From the NCBI GenBank assembly GCA_030512335.1, contig JAULSU010000003.1, positions 2,542,001 through 2,606,000 of the forward strand: DNA of 64,000 nucleotides, written 5' to 3'. Both the position numbers and the translations under genes were made by a program. Position 1 is the first letter of the stretch. Each line of letters opens with the position of its first letter. The notes below the pieces were generated by a model. The model saw only the letters and a list, made by a program, of their open reading frames with translations, ran no database searches and was not told the DNA's origin. This DNA is from Immersiella caudata. Its lineage: Eukaryota; Ascomycota; Sordariomycetes; Sordariales; Lasiosphaeriaceae. Positions 48,115-58,364 of the stretch are shown in pieces.

Positions 48115-48747
48115 GGCAGCGCTGAGATGACACCAGGTATCGATGTGTAACTGAAGTGTATGATTGATGCAAAGCAGTGGTTGGGATGAAGGTGGGAAGT
48201 TGGGTGTTTATGGTTGGATGGAGAGTCGGCTGATAAGGGGAGAGCTGGATGCGTCACCTTCGCTGATTGCTGAAACCGACAGGGGGGAGCTGGCTGCCCA
48301 GCGACAGCGGGCTGGCGTGGCAGGCAGGTGGTGCTACGCCACCACGAATCCCTGCAAGGGCCGGTCACGCGGTGCATGATTGAGCTGCAGGTGCGGGGGA
48401 AGTCTACCGTCGCACCCGAGGAGTACATATTCTCCGTTTCCCCTCGACGACCTAGCCCAGAGAGCGCTCCGCCTGTCCAAGTGCCAGGCTCTCGAGCAGA
48501 CTTGAGCATAAGTCAACATGGGCTCCTCGGGTGGTTCACACCAACTTCGTTGGCTGACTGAGCGTTGACGCCGGTTTCGGTCGATTTGGCATCGGATATC
48601 GCATAGCTTTCTGGGGAATACATCATGTCATTCCCCCCTCGTCCGTTCCTCCATCCCGTGTGGTGAATATTAAAGACACTCAGTCCCATCCCAGGTGCTG
48701 CACTCGCAAAACCATTGCCAGCTCCAAACGTAGTCAATCACCTCAAA
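48115..48747. promoter_or_regulatory. divergent promoter region, cpyA / fba1
   Basis: 633 nt between the two start codons. No TATA box stands out. Short leaders are implied on both sides. Confidence 0.45.
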
Positions 48748-50090
48748 ATGTCTGGACTCATGTCGCAGTTGGGCTTGAAGCCTGGTGTCTTGTACGGGGA
48801 CGATGTCTTGAAGGTATCTTAGCTACGTCATCATGGGCAAGCAGTGCAGACTGGTTAACAAACCGGCAACCATACCTAGCTATTTCAACACGCCCGCAAG
48901 GCTAGATTCGCTCTGCCAGCCATCAATGTTACTTCGTCATCGACAGCACTCGCAGCGCTGGAGGCAGCTAAAGATGCGAAAGCCCCCGTCATCCTCCAGG
49001 TATCCAATGGCGGAGCAGCCTTCTTCGCCGGAAAGGGCATCTCTAGCGATGGCCAGAAGGCACCCATTGCTGGTGCCATCGCCGCCGCCCACTTCATCCG
49101 TTCCATTGCGCCGGTTTATGGCGTGCCTGTTGTTCTTCACACTGATCACTGCGCGAAGAAGCTTCTCCCGTGGCTGGACGGCATGATGGACGCCGACGAG
49201 GCTTTCTTCAAGGAGCACGGAACCCCTCTCTTCAGTTCGCACATGATTGACCTCTCCGAGGAGGATGTCGAATTCAACATCAAGATGACGGCCAAGTACC
49301 TCGAACGCGCCGCTCCCTGGAAGCAATGGCTCGAGATGGAAATTGGCATTACTGGCGGTGAGGAGGACGGAGTCAACAACGAGGATATTGACAACAACGC
49401 CCTCTACACTCAGCCCGAGGATATCTGGGAAATTTACCAGACCTTGAGTAAGATTTCGCCATACTTTAGCATCGCTGCCGGATTCGGAAACGTTCACGGC
49501 GTCTACCAGCCGTATGCTCGCATTACCCCTTTCCTGTTGCACCCCTATCAGCTAACACCGATACAGCGGCAACGTCAAGCTTCATCCAGAGCTGCTTGCC
49601 AAGCACCAGAAATATGTGTCTGAGAAGCTCCAGGCCGAAAAGCAGGATCCCAAACCTGTCTTCTTCGTGTTCCACGGTGGGTCCGGCTCGAGCGTCGAGG
49701 ATTTCAGGACAGCCATTTCCAATGGTGTTATCAAGGTGAATCTTGATACGGACTTGCAATGGGCATACCTGTCAGGTCACCGAGACTACATTACCAAAAA
49801 TATCGAGTACCTGAAGACACAGGTTGGCAATCCTGGGGGGCCACACAAGCCGTACGTAGCTGCCCAGTATCATGGTTCGACAGTAGCTAACGATACAATA
49901 GGAACAAAAAATACTACGGTAATTTTGTCCCGCTCCCTTCCCTTTACCATCGCGTGTTCGCAACCTTTGTCGGCATGAAGTACTGACATTGTTCGTAGAT
50001 CCCCGTGTCTGGGTCCGTGAGGGTGAGAAGTCGATGAAGGCACGTGTTATCCAAGCTTTCGACAATTTCTACACTGCCGGGACCCTCTAG
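48748..50090 (+). CDS. fba1: class II fructose-bisphosphate aldolase
   Basis: Cytosolic zinc-dependent aldolase of glycolysis and gluconeogenesis. Five exons: 48748..48813, 48880..49511, 49567..49851, 49902..49918 and 49999..50090, giving 363 aa. Key segments are PAINVTSSSTALAALEAAKD, the zinc-binding HTDHCAKK, MEIGITGGEEDGV, FGNVHGVY, FHGGSGS with its metal-ligand His, and the substrate-binding loop KVNLDTD. Exon 4 is a 17-nt micro-exon coding NKKYY plus parts of two flanking codons; both borders are clean (CAATAG| and |GTAATT) and it restores KPNKKYYDPRVWVREGE. The first junction gives DDVLKLFQHARKARFALPAI. Codon use is C-rich, as expected of a highly expressed gene. Confidence 0.96.
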
Positions 50091-50949
50091 GTTCACGATG
50101 CTAGATGGCGATTGGGAGAATTCAGGGGAATGGCGGGGGCACTGAAGCTCTTGCTAGAACCTTCGAGGCCACAGGTTAGTTAGGATGCTGAATCTGAGAA
50201 TTTTCTAATCGTCCTATTTCGGCCTGGGCGGCTTCGGCGAACGTAACGGGTGAACCAGCAACAACTCGCATACGGAATCATCACATCTCTTCTCTTGATC
50301 GCCCTGTGTAGATCGTATGCTCCAAGAAACTCTCCGAGACCCATAGCCCGGTGCCTACAACTGGAACTGGGTCCAAGGAACCAGGCCAGTGACCAAGGCA
50401 GATGCAATTATGGGGAGTTGTGTTAGCGAGACAGGTGTTCCAAGCCCAAACTCTCAACCTCCCAGGAGAGCGTTCCATTGTGCCACCCAAACTGCCAAAC
50501 TGAATGTGGCATTGGGGATTATCTTAGGATTAGAACCTTATGTAGGTAGTGGCATGCTTGAATTCGTAAAATATAAGCATTGCCCATTTTCCATTAGTCA
50601 AGATACAGGAGCAACGACACCTGGCAGTTCCGTATTTATGAAATGGTTAGGTAAGTGACACTCAACCAACCTCTGGCCAACGGATTTCCGTTGAGATGAA
50701 TCACAGTGAATTTACAGTGAGTTGACCCATCACCAAGGCACGTTCCCCGCGGGGACATCGGGCACCAAGCTCTTCCCCTCCCCCACCTGAGTCATCTTAT
50801 CAAGGGTCCGCGCAATTGCGCCGCAACGCCGCCCCCGCGCCAACCCTCTCCTGAGTAACGGCCGTAATCGGCTGCGCGCGCTCTGATAAGACGCCGCGGA
50901 TAAGTTATTTCCCACTTATCGGAAGCCTCCAATTAAGCCCCCTGGAATT
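50091..50949. other. intergenic region, left flank of the AT-rich relic
   Basis: Holds the fba1 3' end. It becomes GC-rich at 50740-50890, with GATAAG/CTTATC motifs at 50792, 50885, 50899 and 50915. No gene. Confidence 0.4.
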
Positions 50950-53400
50950 CCAGCGGCTAAGGGCTCTGAGATTTGCGAACGCGAGCCCTAGCGCCCTCCC
51001 CCGCACCCTTTGGAACGCACCGTACCACTACTACCACCATTACCACCACTATTAACACCGCCGACTGACCGATTATCACCACTATCACCACTATAGCTAA
51101 CGCCTTATACATAGCCGCTAAAGGCCACGTGTAGGTGGCGCAGAGGGCCAGCCTGTAAGCGAGGAAGGACGAGCAGCCGGTAAACACGATGAGGAGTTAC
51201 GCTTTAAAGCAGCGCGAGTGGAGGGCCTGGTGCTATAAGCTACGCCTAGGGCCGGATAAAACCCTTTACACCTGGTTAAACGGTAAATTTATTACACCTA
51301 ATAAGCTGGCCGTTTAACTAAAAAAGGATATCCTTTTACAGCGTGTTAAGGTGTTAAAGAAACACCGTGGCCACAGTAATAATTATCTGGAATAACCACT
51401 TTAGGCCAGTAAGTAAGCCGCTTTTTATAAGGCGGAGGCTTTTACCGTAACCTTAGTAATGCCAGTAACTAAGGTAATTTAAATCCTTACCGATAACTGT
51501 AAGAGCTATATACTACTACTAAGCGTGGTTATAGTTATAAAAGAGTAAAAAGGTGATTTTTATACTAAGGGTATGATAGATGTTTATATCACTATTATAA
51601 TTAAGCTCTGGCGTGTATAAGTGGCCCACGGTGGTAAAAATACAGATAACCTATATAATATTATTATACGTAGCTTTTTAGACTAACGTGGCTGTTAAAG
51701 AAACCAGTTTAACCACATTAGCTTTAAGGATTAAAAGTTAAAAGATATCTAAGCTGGTTATTCCACCATTAAGTAGCTTATAATTTAAAAGCACTTACTT
51801 TATAAAGCTATTAATACGCTGTAAAACCTTTACACACATTTAAATCTTCTTTTCAGCTATTATTACCTTTTATACAGAGAAAACCACTAAAGAATAAAGC
51901 TTACCGACCTTTTATTACTTAATTACCCCTTTATTAAAAGCTTAACACTATATAGCTGCCTTATATCACTTTTATAAAACGGTAAAATAAATAAAACGGT
52001 GAAAAAGGAGTTTATAAAATCGTTACACTATAAAAATCCTCTCCTTTATATGTAAAGTACTTTAACACAGCTGTTTTTTTAACGTTAACACGTTATTAAC
52101 AAGTTACCGCTTTCCTTTTACCGCTGTTAAGATTAGTATTAAATTAAAGTCCTTATTAACTATAATTGTAAAAAAGAGCTCTTTTACAGCACATAACTCT
52201 AGGAAACCTAGTAAATCTTTAACACCGTTAACCTCTCCACAGCTAAAAAAACCCATTTACCACGGTAAGTTAACACCTAAGATGTTAAAACTTATAGCAC
52301 TTCACTTACGTAAATCTTATAAACCGGCTATTAAAATTAAAGCGTTCTTTACCAGGCCTACCTTACCTATTTACCACACTAGTTTATACAGATCGTCATT
52401 AGCTTTTCTAAAATATTAAGCGATTACTTCTTAGCGCGCGCTATATAGGAGCTTTTAGCCTCTTTATAATGCCAGTTTTAGCTGTAGATTGAAAAGTAAA
52501 AGCTCCACTTTAAGGCGCGCGTGTAATATTACTAGTAGGTGGAAAGTGGTTTTAATAACGACGATCTTACTAGTGATAACTTCTTAAAGTTTATACAGCG
52601 CCTTTATATCGTTTTATTACAGGACTTAGCCACTTTACAGCTGTAATTTCCTTTACTACCCTTTTTCTTTTACACACCTTTTTACAGCAGTAAATAGGAG
52701 GCCTTTACACATACAGTACAGGCTAACGTTATTAATATAGTAAAACCGCTAAGCCTTTTATTATAACACGCTTTATTAAAGCTATATAGCCTTATAAAAA
52801 ACACTTATTTTACTATCCTTTACATTAATTAATAAATCACTAGCCAGTTAATTAAATAACTAATTTACTAATTAGTTAATTAAAAAAGTAAGCTCTTAAA
52901 AACCTTACTCTCTAGTAAGATCCTATTTATAATTACTAACTATTTAAAAGCTAACCTTATAATAATATTAGGGGTGCTACCGGTTACACTTACACCTGTA
53001 CTTACCGTACTAACCTATTTTCCAGAGCCGGTGAAAACGAGCGATCTAACAGCACCACCCTTTATTACCAGTTTAATAAAGGTGTTTAAGGCTATAAAGG
53101 TTTAACACGAGTAAAAAAAAGGCTTTAACAGCCAGCCTGTAATATAACAGCTCGAGGAGTAATAAAAAAGCCGTTGGCGGCCTAAAAGCACTATTAAAGT
53201 ACAGTTTTACCACCGTAAGGTTATCTAAGATATTATTTCTTCACGTATATCTAAGGGTAAAAGCGAAGCTAAGGCTGTTACAAAGGTAAAGCGATTACGC
53301 GGCGGCGGAAGCCTTAACCGGCTTATAGATATCCTTAAGCAGCGCCGGTAACAGCGGCTATAACGCGTAAAATCGATAGACAGGGGCCTCAAAGCTGGAA
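50950..53400. mobile_element. AT-rich, RIP-like degenerate repeat (probable transposon relic)
   Basis: About 2.4 kb, sharply different from its surroundings. A sample line (51841-51900) has 16 G+C in 60 bases, while flanking DNA is around half GC. TpA and TTA/TAA words abound, and no long ORF opens on either strand. This is the pattern RIP leaves (CpA to TpA on both strands). Pieces still look like eroded coding sequence, such as a 41-codon frame at 51189 (MRSYALKQREWRAWCYKLRL...) and a basic stretch near 53240-53350 broken only by stops reachable from CAA, CAG or TGG by C-to-T or G-to-A change. I could not assign a transposon class, and no confident terminal repeats or target duplication were found. 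Boundaries are approximate. Confidence 0.7.
51018..51060. repeat. imperfect ACC/ATT trinucleotide repeat
   Basis: Stretch of ACY-type triplets (accactactaccaccatta...) at the left edge of the AT-rich block; a simple microsatellite. Confidence 0.7.
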
Positions 53401-53702
53401 ATTACAATTTCAAGGATCTAGCAAGCCACAACTGTTAATAAAATCGCTTACCGGTGACGATATCCTGGCTCGCAGCCGATTACACCGATTACATCAGCAA
53501 AATGGGCCCACGATAAGTCTTATCTGTAAGATACCCCGCCATCCTTCAGCAGCGAATATTATCCTTGCGAAAACCTTGGAAACAACCTCACAACAGTAAA
53601 CTCAGCACCGAAGCAGAGGGCGCTCTCGTTTCTCCTTGTCATTCATACTCATCACATCGACAACCCCCCTACAACCCCTCCAGGCGCGGAGGCACCACCA
53701 AA
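53401..53702. promoter_or_regulatory. short SDO1 upstream region
   Basis: Only about 300 nt of normal-composition DNA separates the AT-rich relic from the SDO1 ATG. It contains a GATAAG-T-CTTATC inverted repeat at 53512-53524. A C-rich leader precedes the start. Confidence 0.45.
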
Positions 53703-54626
53703 ATGCCCATCCAACAGCCCTCCAACCAGATCAAACTAACCAACGTCTCTCTCGTCCGCCTAAAAAAAGGCAAACGCCGCTTCGAACTCGCCTGCTACAA
53801 GAACAAAGTCCTCGAATACCGCCAAGGCATCGAAAAAGACCTCGACAATGTCCTGCAGATCCCCAGCGTCTTTCTCAACGTCAGCAAAGGCCAAACCGCG
53901 CCCACCGCCGAGCTGCAAAAGGCCTTTGGCAAGGATGCCAAGGTCGACGACATCATACTCGAGATACTCAAGAAGGGCGAGCTGCAAGTGGGCGAGAAGG
54001 AGCGCACCGCGCAGCTAGAGCGCGTGCACGCTGAGGTGATTTCTATCGTGGCAGCCAAGCTGGTGGATCCGAGGACGAAGCGGGTGTACACACCGGGGAT
54101 GATCGAGAAGGCGCTGGATATGTTGAGCTCACAGGCGCATAGCACGGGGACGCCCGAGGTGAAGAGCGGGACGGAGACGCCTGCGGCGGGGGAAGATTCC
54201 GAGGGTGGGAAGCCGCAGGCTCTGGCAACACCGAAACACCACTGGACGGGGGTTGTTGCGACCAAGAGTGCAAAGAGTCAGGCGTTGGATGCGATGAAGG
54301 CGCTGATTGGGCACCAGCCGATCCCGGTGGCGAGGGCGAGGATGAAGTTGCGTGTGACGTGCTCGACTGCTGTGCTGAAGCAGTCGGCCAAGGGGCCGAA
54401 GAAGGACGCCGAGGATGGCGAGGCCAAGGCACCTGGAACAGTCAAGGACAAGATTCTTAGCTTTGTCGAGCAGATTGAGAGCCAGGACGTCCTTGGCTCA
54501 GAGTGGGAAGTGGTTGGATACGTGGAACCTGGAGCTTTCAAGGGACTCTCGGACTTTATTGGATCAGAGACGAAAGGTCAAGGCCGGGTAGAAGTGTTGG
54601 ATATGGCCGTCACCCACGAGGATTGA
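53703..54626 (+). CDS. sdo1: ribosome maturation protein SDO1/SBDS
   Basis: Acts with the GTPase Efl1 to release Tif6 (eIF6) from pre-60S subunits late in ribosome assembly. A single exon of 307 aa begins MPIQQPSNQIKLTNVSLVRL, the usual fungal start; the frame stays open upstream to 53565 but without homology. The three SBDS domains are visible: the FYSH domain (FELACYKNKVLEYRQGIEKDLDNVLQ), the helical middle domain (VVDPRTKRVYTP-like segment VDPRTKRVYTPGMIEKALD) and the C-terminal ferredoxin-like domain (IPVARARMKLRV). Between the middle and last domains lies a Thr/Gly/Ser-rich insertion of about 40 residues, making it longer than the ~250-aa yeast protein; such insertions are familiar in filamentous fungi. 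Confidence 0.96.
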   Translation: MPIQQPSNQIKLTNVSLVRLKKGKRRFELACYKNKVLEYRQGIEKDLDNVLQIPSVFLNVSKGQTAPTAELQKAFGKDAKVDDIILEILKKGELQVGEKERTAQLERVHAEVISIVAAKLVDPRTKRVYTPGMIEKALDMLSSQAHSTGTPEVKSGTETPAAGEDSEGGKPQALATPKHHWTGVVATKSAKSQALDAMKALIGHQPIPVARARMKLRVTCSTAVLKQSAKGPKKDAEDGEAKAPGTVKDKILSFVEQIESQDVLGSEWEVVGYVEPGAFKGLSDFIGSETKGQGRVEVLDMAVTHED

Positions 54627-54980
54627 GCATTGTATAAAGAACGATACTATGTCCGTGATACTCCCTCGGCAGCAAGCTTTCCTGTATACATGTTGGGTGT
54701 TCGGCAGTAAAGTGTGGAAGTTGGGTTGAATGGATATTGGCACCAGAGTCACTTCACTAGAGAGCATCAATGAGATTTTGATGTTGTTCATGCCTGCGCC
54801 TTCATTTTCATGCAATCAATGATGAGTGTTTTCCATGAGCAACCCTGCGGGTCCTCTTGCCATGCTCTAAGCGCAAGACCTCGCGAGGTAAAAGAAATTC
54901 AGCCCGAGCCGTCCATGACCACCCTTCGCCTTGGGAATAACACCACCAAAAAAAGCCAACGCCCAAAGAACTCCGACAAC
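54627..54980. other. convergent 3' region, sdo1 / rps18
   Basis: 354 nt between convergent stop codons. No gene recognised. Confidence 0.4.
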
Positions 54981-56028
54981 TTAACCACCCTTCTTCTTGG
55001 ACACACCAACGGTCCGGCCGCGGCGACCAGTCGTCTTGGTGTGCTGACCGCGGACGCGGAGGCCCCAATAGTGACGGAGACCACGGTGGGCGCGGATCTT
55101 CTTCAGGCGCTCCAAGTCCTCACGGAGCTTGGAGTCGACACCGTTAGCAAGGATCTGGGAGTCCTTGCCATCGACAATGTCGCGTTGACGATTGAGGAAC
55201 CACTAAAACATTATTAGAAGCTTGATATGACAGGCTGGAAAATGTTCAACGTACCGTGGGGATCTTGTAGGCGGTAGGGTTCTGGATGATGGTGACGATA
55301 CGCTCAAGCTCTTCCGAGGTGAGCTCGCCGGCGCGCTTGTTCAGGTCGACATCGGCCTTCTTGCACACAAGGTTGGCTGTAGTCGGGTCAGCTATCGTCC
55401 GCTGGCAAAGTACCAAGGAAAAAACGTACAGTAACGGCGACCGACACCCTTAATCTTGGTAAGGGAGTAGACAACCTTTTGCTTGCCGTCAACGTTGGTG
55501 TTGAGCAGACGCAAGATATGGTTGAAGTTGCTCTGTCAGGCATGTTAGTCTTCAATTTCAACCCAGTCCAAATGCATATGTGGCGGTGCTGGAACTCCTA
55601 AGCTTTCGGCTCGTCTGCAATCGAAGATGTCATAACCGGATGTCTGGATCGCGAGTTTCCTGTCGTCGTAGACCCCCCGAGATACAAGCACCGAAGACAT
55701 AAAGCGTCTCCGGAAGGAATCGCCACATGTCGTTCTCGTCTACCTCCACGATCGCGTAAACTAGCTGTACCGCGGCCTGCTGGCCGTGTTTCCCGCCTCT
55801 TTAATGGCCGTCGCAGGATCCTCCGTTCCATCGGCCCGCTGTAGAACAGTGCTCGTGTATTGTCGATGTCCTGTCGAGGGGGTGTGCTGCCCAGCGGACA
55901 GCCACCTAAGGCGGTGCGGTGATGGCGCTCGAGATCGCAGAGGAGACAGGAGTTCGCAGCAGCTACGCAGCAGGGAAATTGCAACTCGAGGGGATATCAC
56001 TGACCTTCTCGCCGCTGACGAGAGACAT
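54981..56028 (-). CDS. rps18: 40S ribosomal protein S18 (uS13)
   Basis: Small-subunit head protein contacting the P-site tRNA. Four exons: 56028..56005 (MSLVSGEK), 55532..55430, 55376..55255 and 55202..54981, giving 156 aa, the standard length. Text is canonical: SNFNHILRLLNTNVDGK, KIKGVGRRYSNLVCKKADVD, NPTAYKIPTWFLNRQRDI and the basic tail HTKTTGRRGRTVGVSKKKGG. Introns 2 and 3 are 53 and 51-52 nt, while intron 1 is 472 nt (56004..55533), by far the longest inferred in the window. I searched the intron by eye for box C/D snoRNA motifs and found none. The first exon had to be found by its MSLVSGEK|GTCAGT junction. Confidence 0.96.
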
Positions 56029-56888
56029 GATTGCGACTGTCTTCAGCGTTGATGTTCAGCCGACGTTCGATGTCTGTGTCGAAGTTGTCGGGTACAGCTG
56101 GTTAAAGATTGATTGCGTTTTTTTGTGCGGGACGTGCGACGGGGTTAGGGCGCAGAATTTTGGGCTCCCTGATTCGCCGAAATGACACATTTGGCCCCAC
56201 TTTAGCACCCATGCCGCCAGCTGCCACCTCAATGCCTCCACTCTCCAACTAAAGACGCAGTACTGAGTTGAGAACCATTGTACCAAACTTAAAGCCCCCA
56301 ACTTTCCCAGATGCTGTCTCCAGGAGCTGCAATCACAGTATGATGCCGGAGACTTCATCTAGCACAGATCGGCATCCTGGCCTCAGAAAAAGCAGTGTAT
56401 TGCCAGTGGTCAAGCAGGTTCACGCTTTCCTTCTCACAGAGATGGCCGGGTGGTGTCCTATTTTGATGAAAATCATTATGTTTCCTTGTCACATCAAGAA
56501 CTGGGCTTTGGATAGCTTAATATCTCACTTGGCTCGTATGCTTCAGAGGTAACGCTTAGGCGGTGCGTGAGGAGAGGCTCATGTGCTCGAGCAGCTTACA
56601 TCTGCTAAGTACGCTGCGCAGGGCGACCTTAATCGTACAGTCGACGAGCTCTCAAAAGTTACCTGCACCGCGGCATCACAACCCAAGCCTTTACAGGTAG
56701 ATCGCGTGTTTACTTCTAGGGTGTTGTGCAAGTCCTTGATCATCAACCTCGGCTCTCATCTTACAAGGAGTGCAACCCCCGCCTCTCACTCGCCCCACTC
56801 ACTCCTCTTCAAGGCTCCCATCTTTCCCAGCTCTCGTGAAGCTTTACAACGCCGTCAGTAAACACCTTTAATTACTCCGACACCCACC
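56029..56888. promoter_or_regulatory. divergent intergenic region, rps18 / YhhN gene
   Basis: 860 nt between divergent starts. No gene recognised; no Homol-D-like ribosomal promoter box seen with confidence. Confidence 0.35.
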
Positions 56889-57542
56889 ATGTCACAGCTC
56901 GCAGTCCTCATGCTCTCCGTTGCCTCCGCAACCACCTACCTCTTCCAACTCCGCCAACCCCCAAGCATCTCCCGCGCAGCCACCAAAACAGCTTCTACCA
57001 CTCTTCTCTCCTTCCTCACATACATCCGACACTCACCTAGCCCCCTCACCACTGCCCTCGCTCTCGGCTCCCTCGGTGATGCTTTTCTCGCTTTCGACTC
57101 CGACGTTGCTTTCTTACGCGGCCTGGCTAGCTTCCTAGTCGCCCACCTTTTGTACATTCGCCTCTTCGCCGAACAACATGGCGGTCTCCTCTCCACTCTC
57201 ACTGTCGTCTCCTTCGATACCACTCTCACCGCGGCGGCCGGCGGTCTGGCCAGTCTTGTCGCCATCTTGCTCGTGGTGCTCCTTCCGGGAGTGGCGAGCG
57301 ATCTTCGACTCCCGGTGCTAATTTACTCGCTAACGATATTCACGATGGGCGTGGTGGCGACGGCGGTAGAGATTAATCGGCAGCAGGTTCTCACAGGGGC
57401 GTTGCTGTTCACGGCATCGGATGCTATCTTGGCGCTGGATCGGTTCTTGGTGGCTCCGGAATCGCCGTTGAGGTCGGTGATGCAGTATTCTGTGTGGACG
57501 CTGTATTATTCGGGGCAGCTGCTTATAGCGTTGGGGTTTTGA
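56889..57542 (+). CDS. YhhN/TMEM86 family membrane protein (putative lysoplasmalogenase)
   Basis: Single-exon gene of 217 aa, an integral membrane protein with about seven or eight hydrophobic segments across the chain. The family hallmark is the pair of acidic residues in membrane helices: LGSLGDAFLAFD near residue 65 and ASDAILALDRFL near 183, both seen here, as are AHLLYIRLF and the C-terminal YYSGQLLIALGF. Animal TMEM86 proteins hydrolyse the vinyl-ether bond of lysoplasmalogens. Most ascomycetes are not known to make plasmalogens, so the substrate is uncertain. ATG 56889 has a good ACCATG context and no competing upstream ATG. Confidence 0.88.
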   Translation: MSQLAVLMLSVASATTYLFQLRQPPSISRAATKTASTTLLSFLTYIRHSPSPLTTALALGSLGDAFLAFDSDVAFLRGLASFLVAHLLYIRLFAEQHGGLLSTLTVVSFDTTLTAAAGGLASLVAILLVVLLPGVASDLRLPVLIYSLTIFTMGVVATAVEINRQQVLTGALLFTASDAILALDRFLVAPESPLRSVMQYSVWTLYYSGQLLIALGF

Positions 57543-58364
57543 GTGCAGCTGTGATGAAGCGTAAAGGGCAAAAAGTGTGTCAATGGAATACATGGTTTCA
57601 AGTCGATAACTCTGTAGCCAAGCTCCATCACGAAGGGTGGGTAACACCAGGTTGGTGTCTGTCTTAGTTGGGGTGTTGTAACCAAGTCTCCGAGTTGTTC
57701 TTAGCAAAGTAAGTATGGCAAAAGAAAAACAGCTTGATGCCGCAAGATCACGAGAATGCCAAAAAAGGACTACTCGAGACCAAACACAGAGCGTACTTCG
57801 CAGATCACTCTAGCTAGATCGGCAAATGAGATGAGAAATGCAGTGAATCATATGAAACATAAAATCCTATCAACGCCCCGAAGATGCCGGATGGTAATGG
57901 TATGGTTCTTCCGTAGCCCACCTTAAACCATCACAGTAACAAACATTTCCGCCCTTTCCTTGACTCCCTCCACAATACAGATACAAGCACGGAGGCACGA
58001 TAACATGATCACCCCCCACCCACCCAGAACCCTGAACTTTCGTCCCCGACCTAGGCCCGTCATACACCCCCTTAACCGTCCCCCTTGCCCACAAAAATCA
58101 TCCGACAACACGCTCCGCGTCTCATACGGCGATGTCATGATAGTGGTTATAGCCGCGGTAGGACATAGAACTGGGATAAAGCATCGTTGTAACCCAGTCC
58201 CACTCCGCCTCGAATCAACCAAGCGCCAGCCATGCAATGCGATGGGTTCCGAAATATAGGTACAGCTGTGGTGGAATGTATCAACGGTGTGGGACGTAAG
58301 AAAGCAAAAAAAAAGACACCTTGAACGCCTGCCTGTAAAATCGCTTCAGGAGAAGCCGCTGCCA
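57543..58364. other. convergent 3' region, YhhN gene / NIPA gene
   Basis: 822 nt; 3' UTRs of the two genes. No ORF with signatures seen. Confidence 0.4.
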
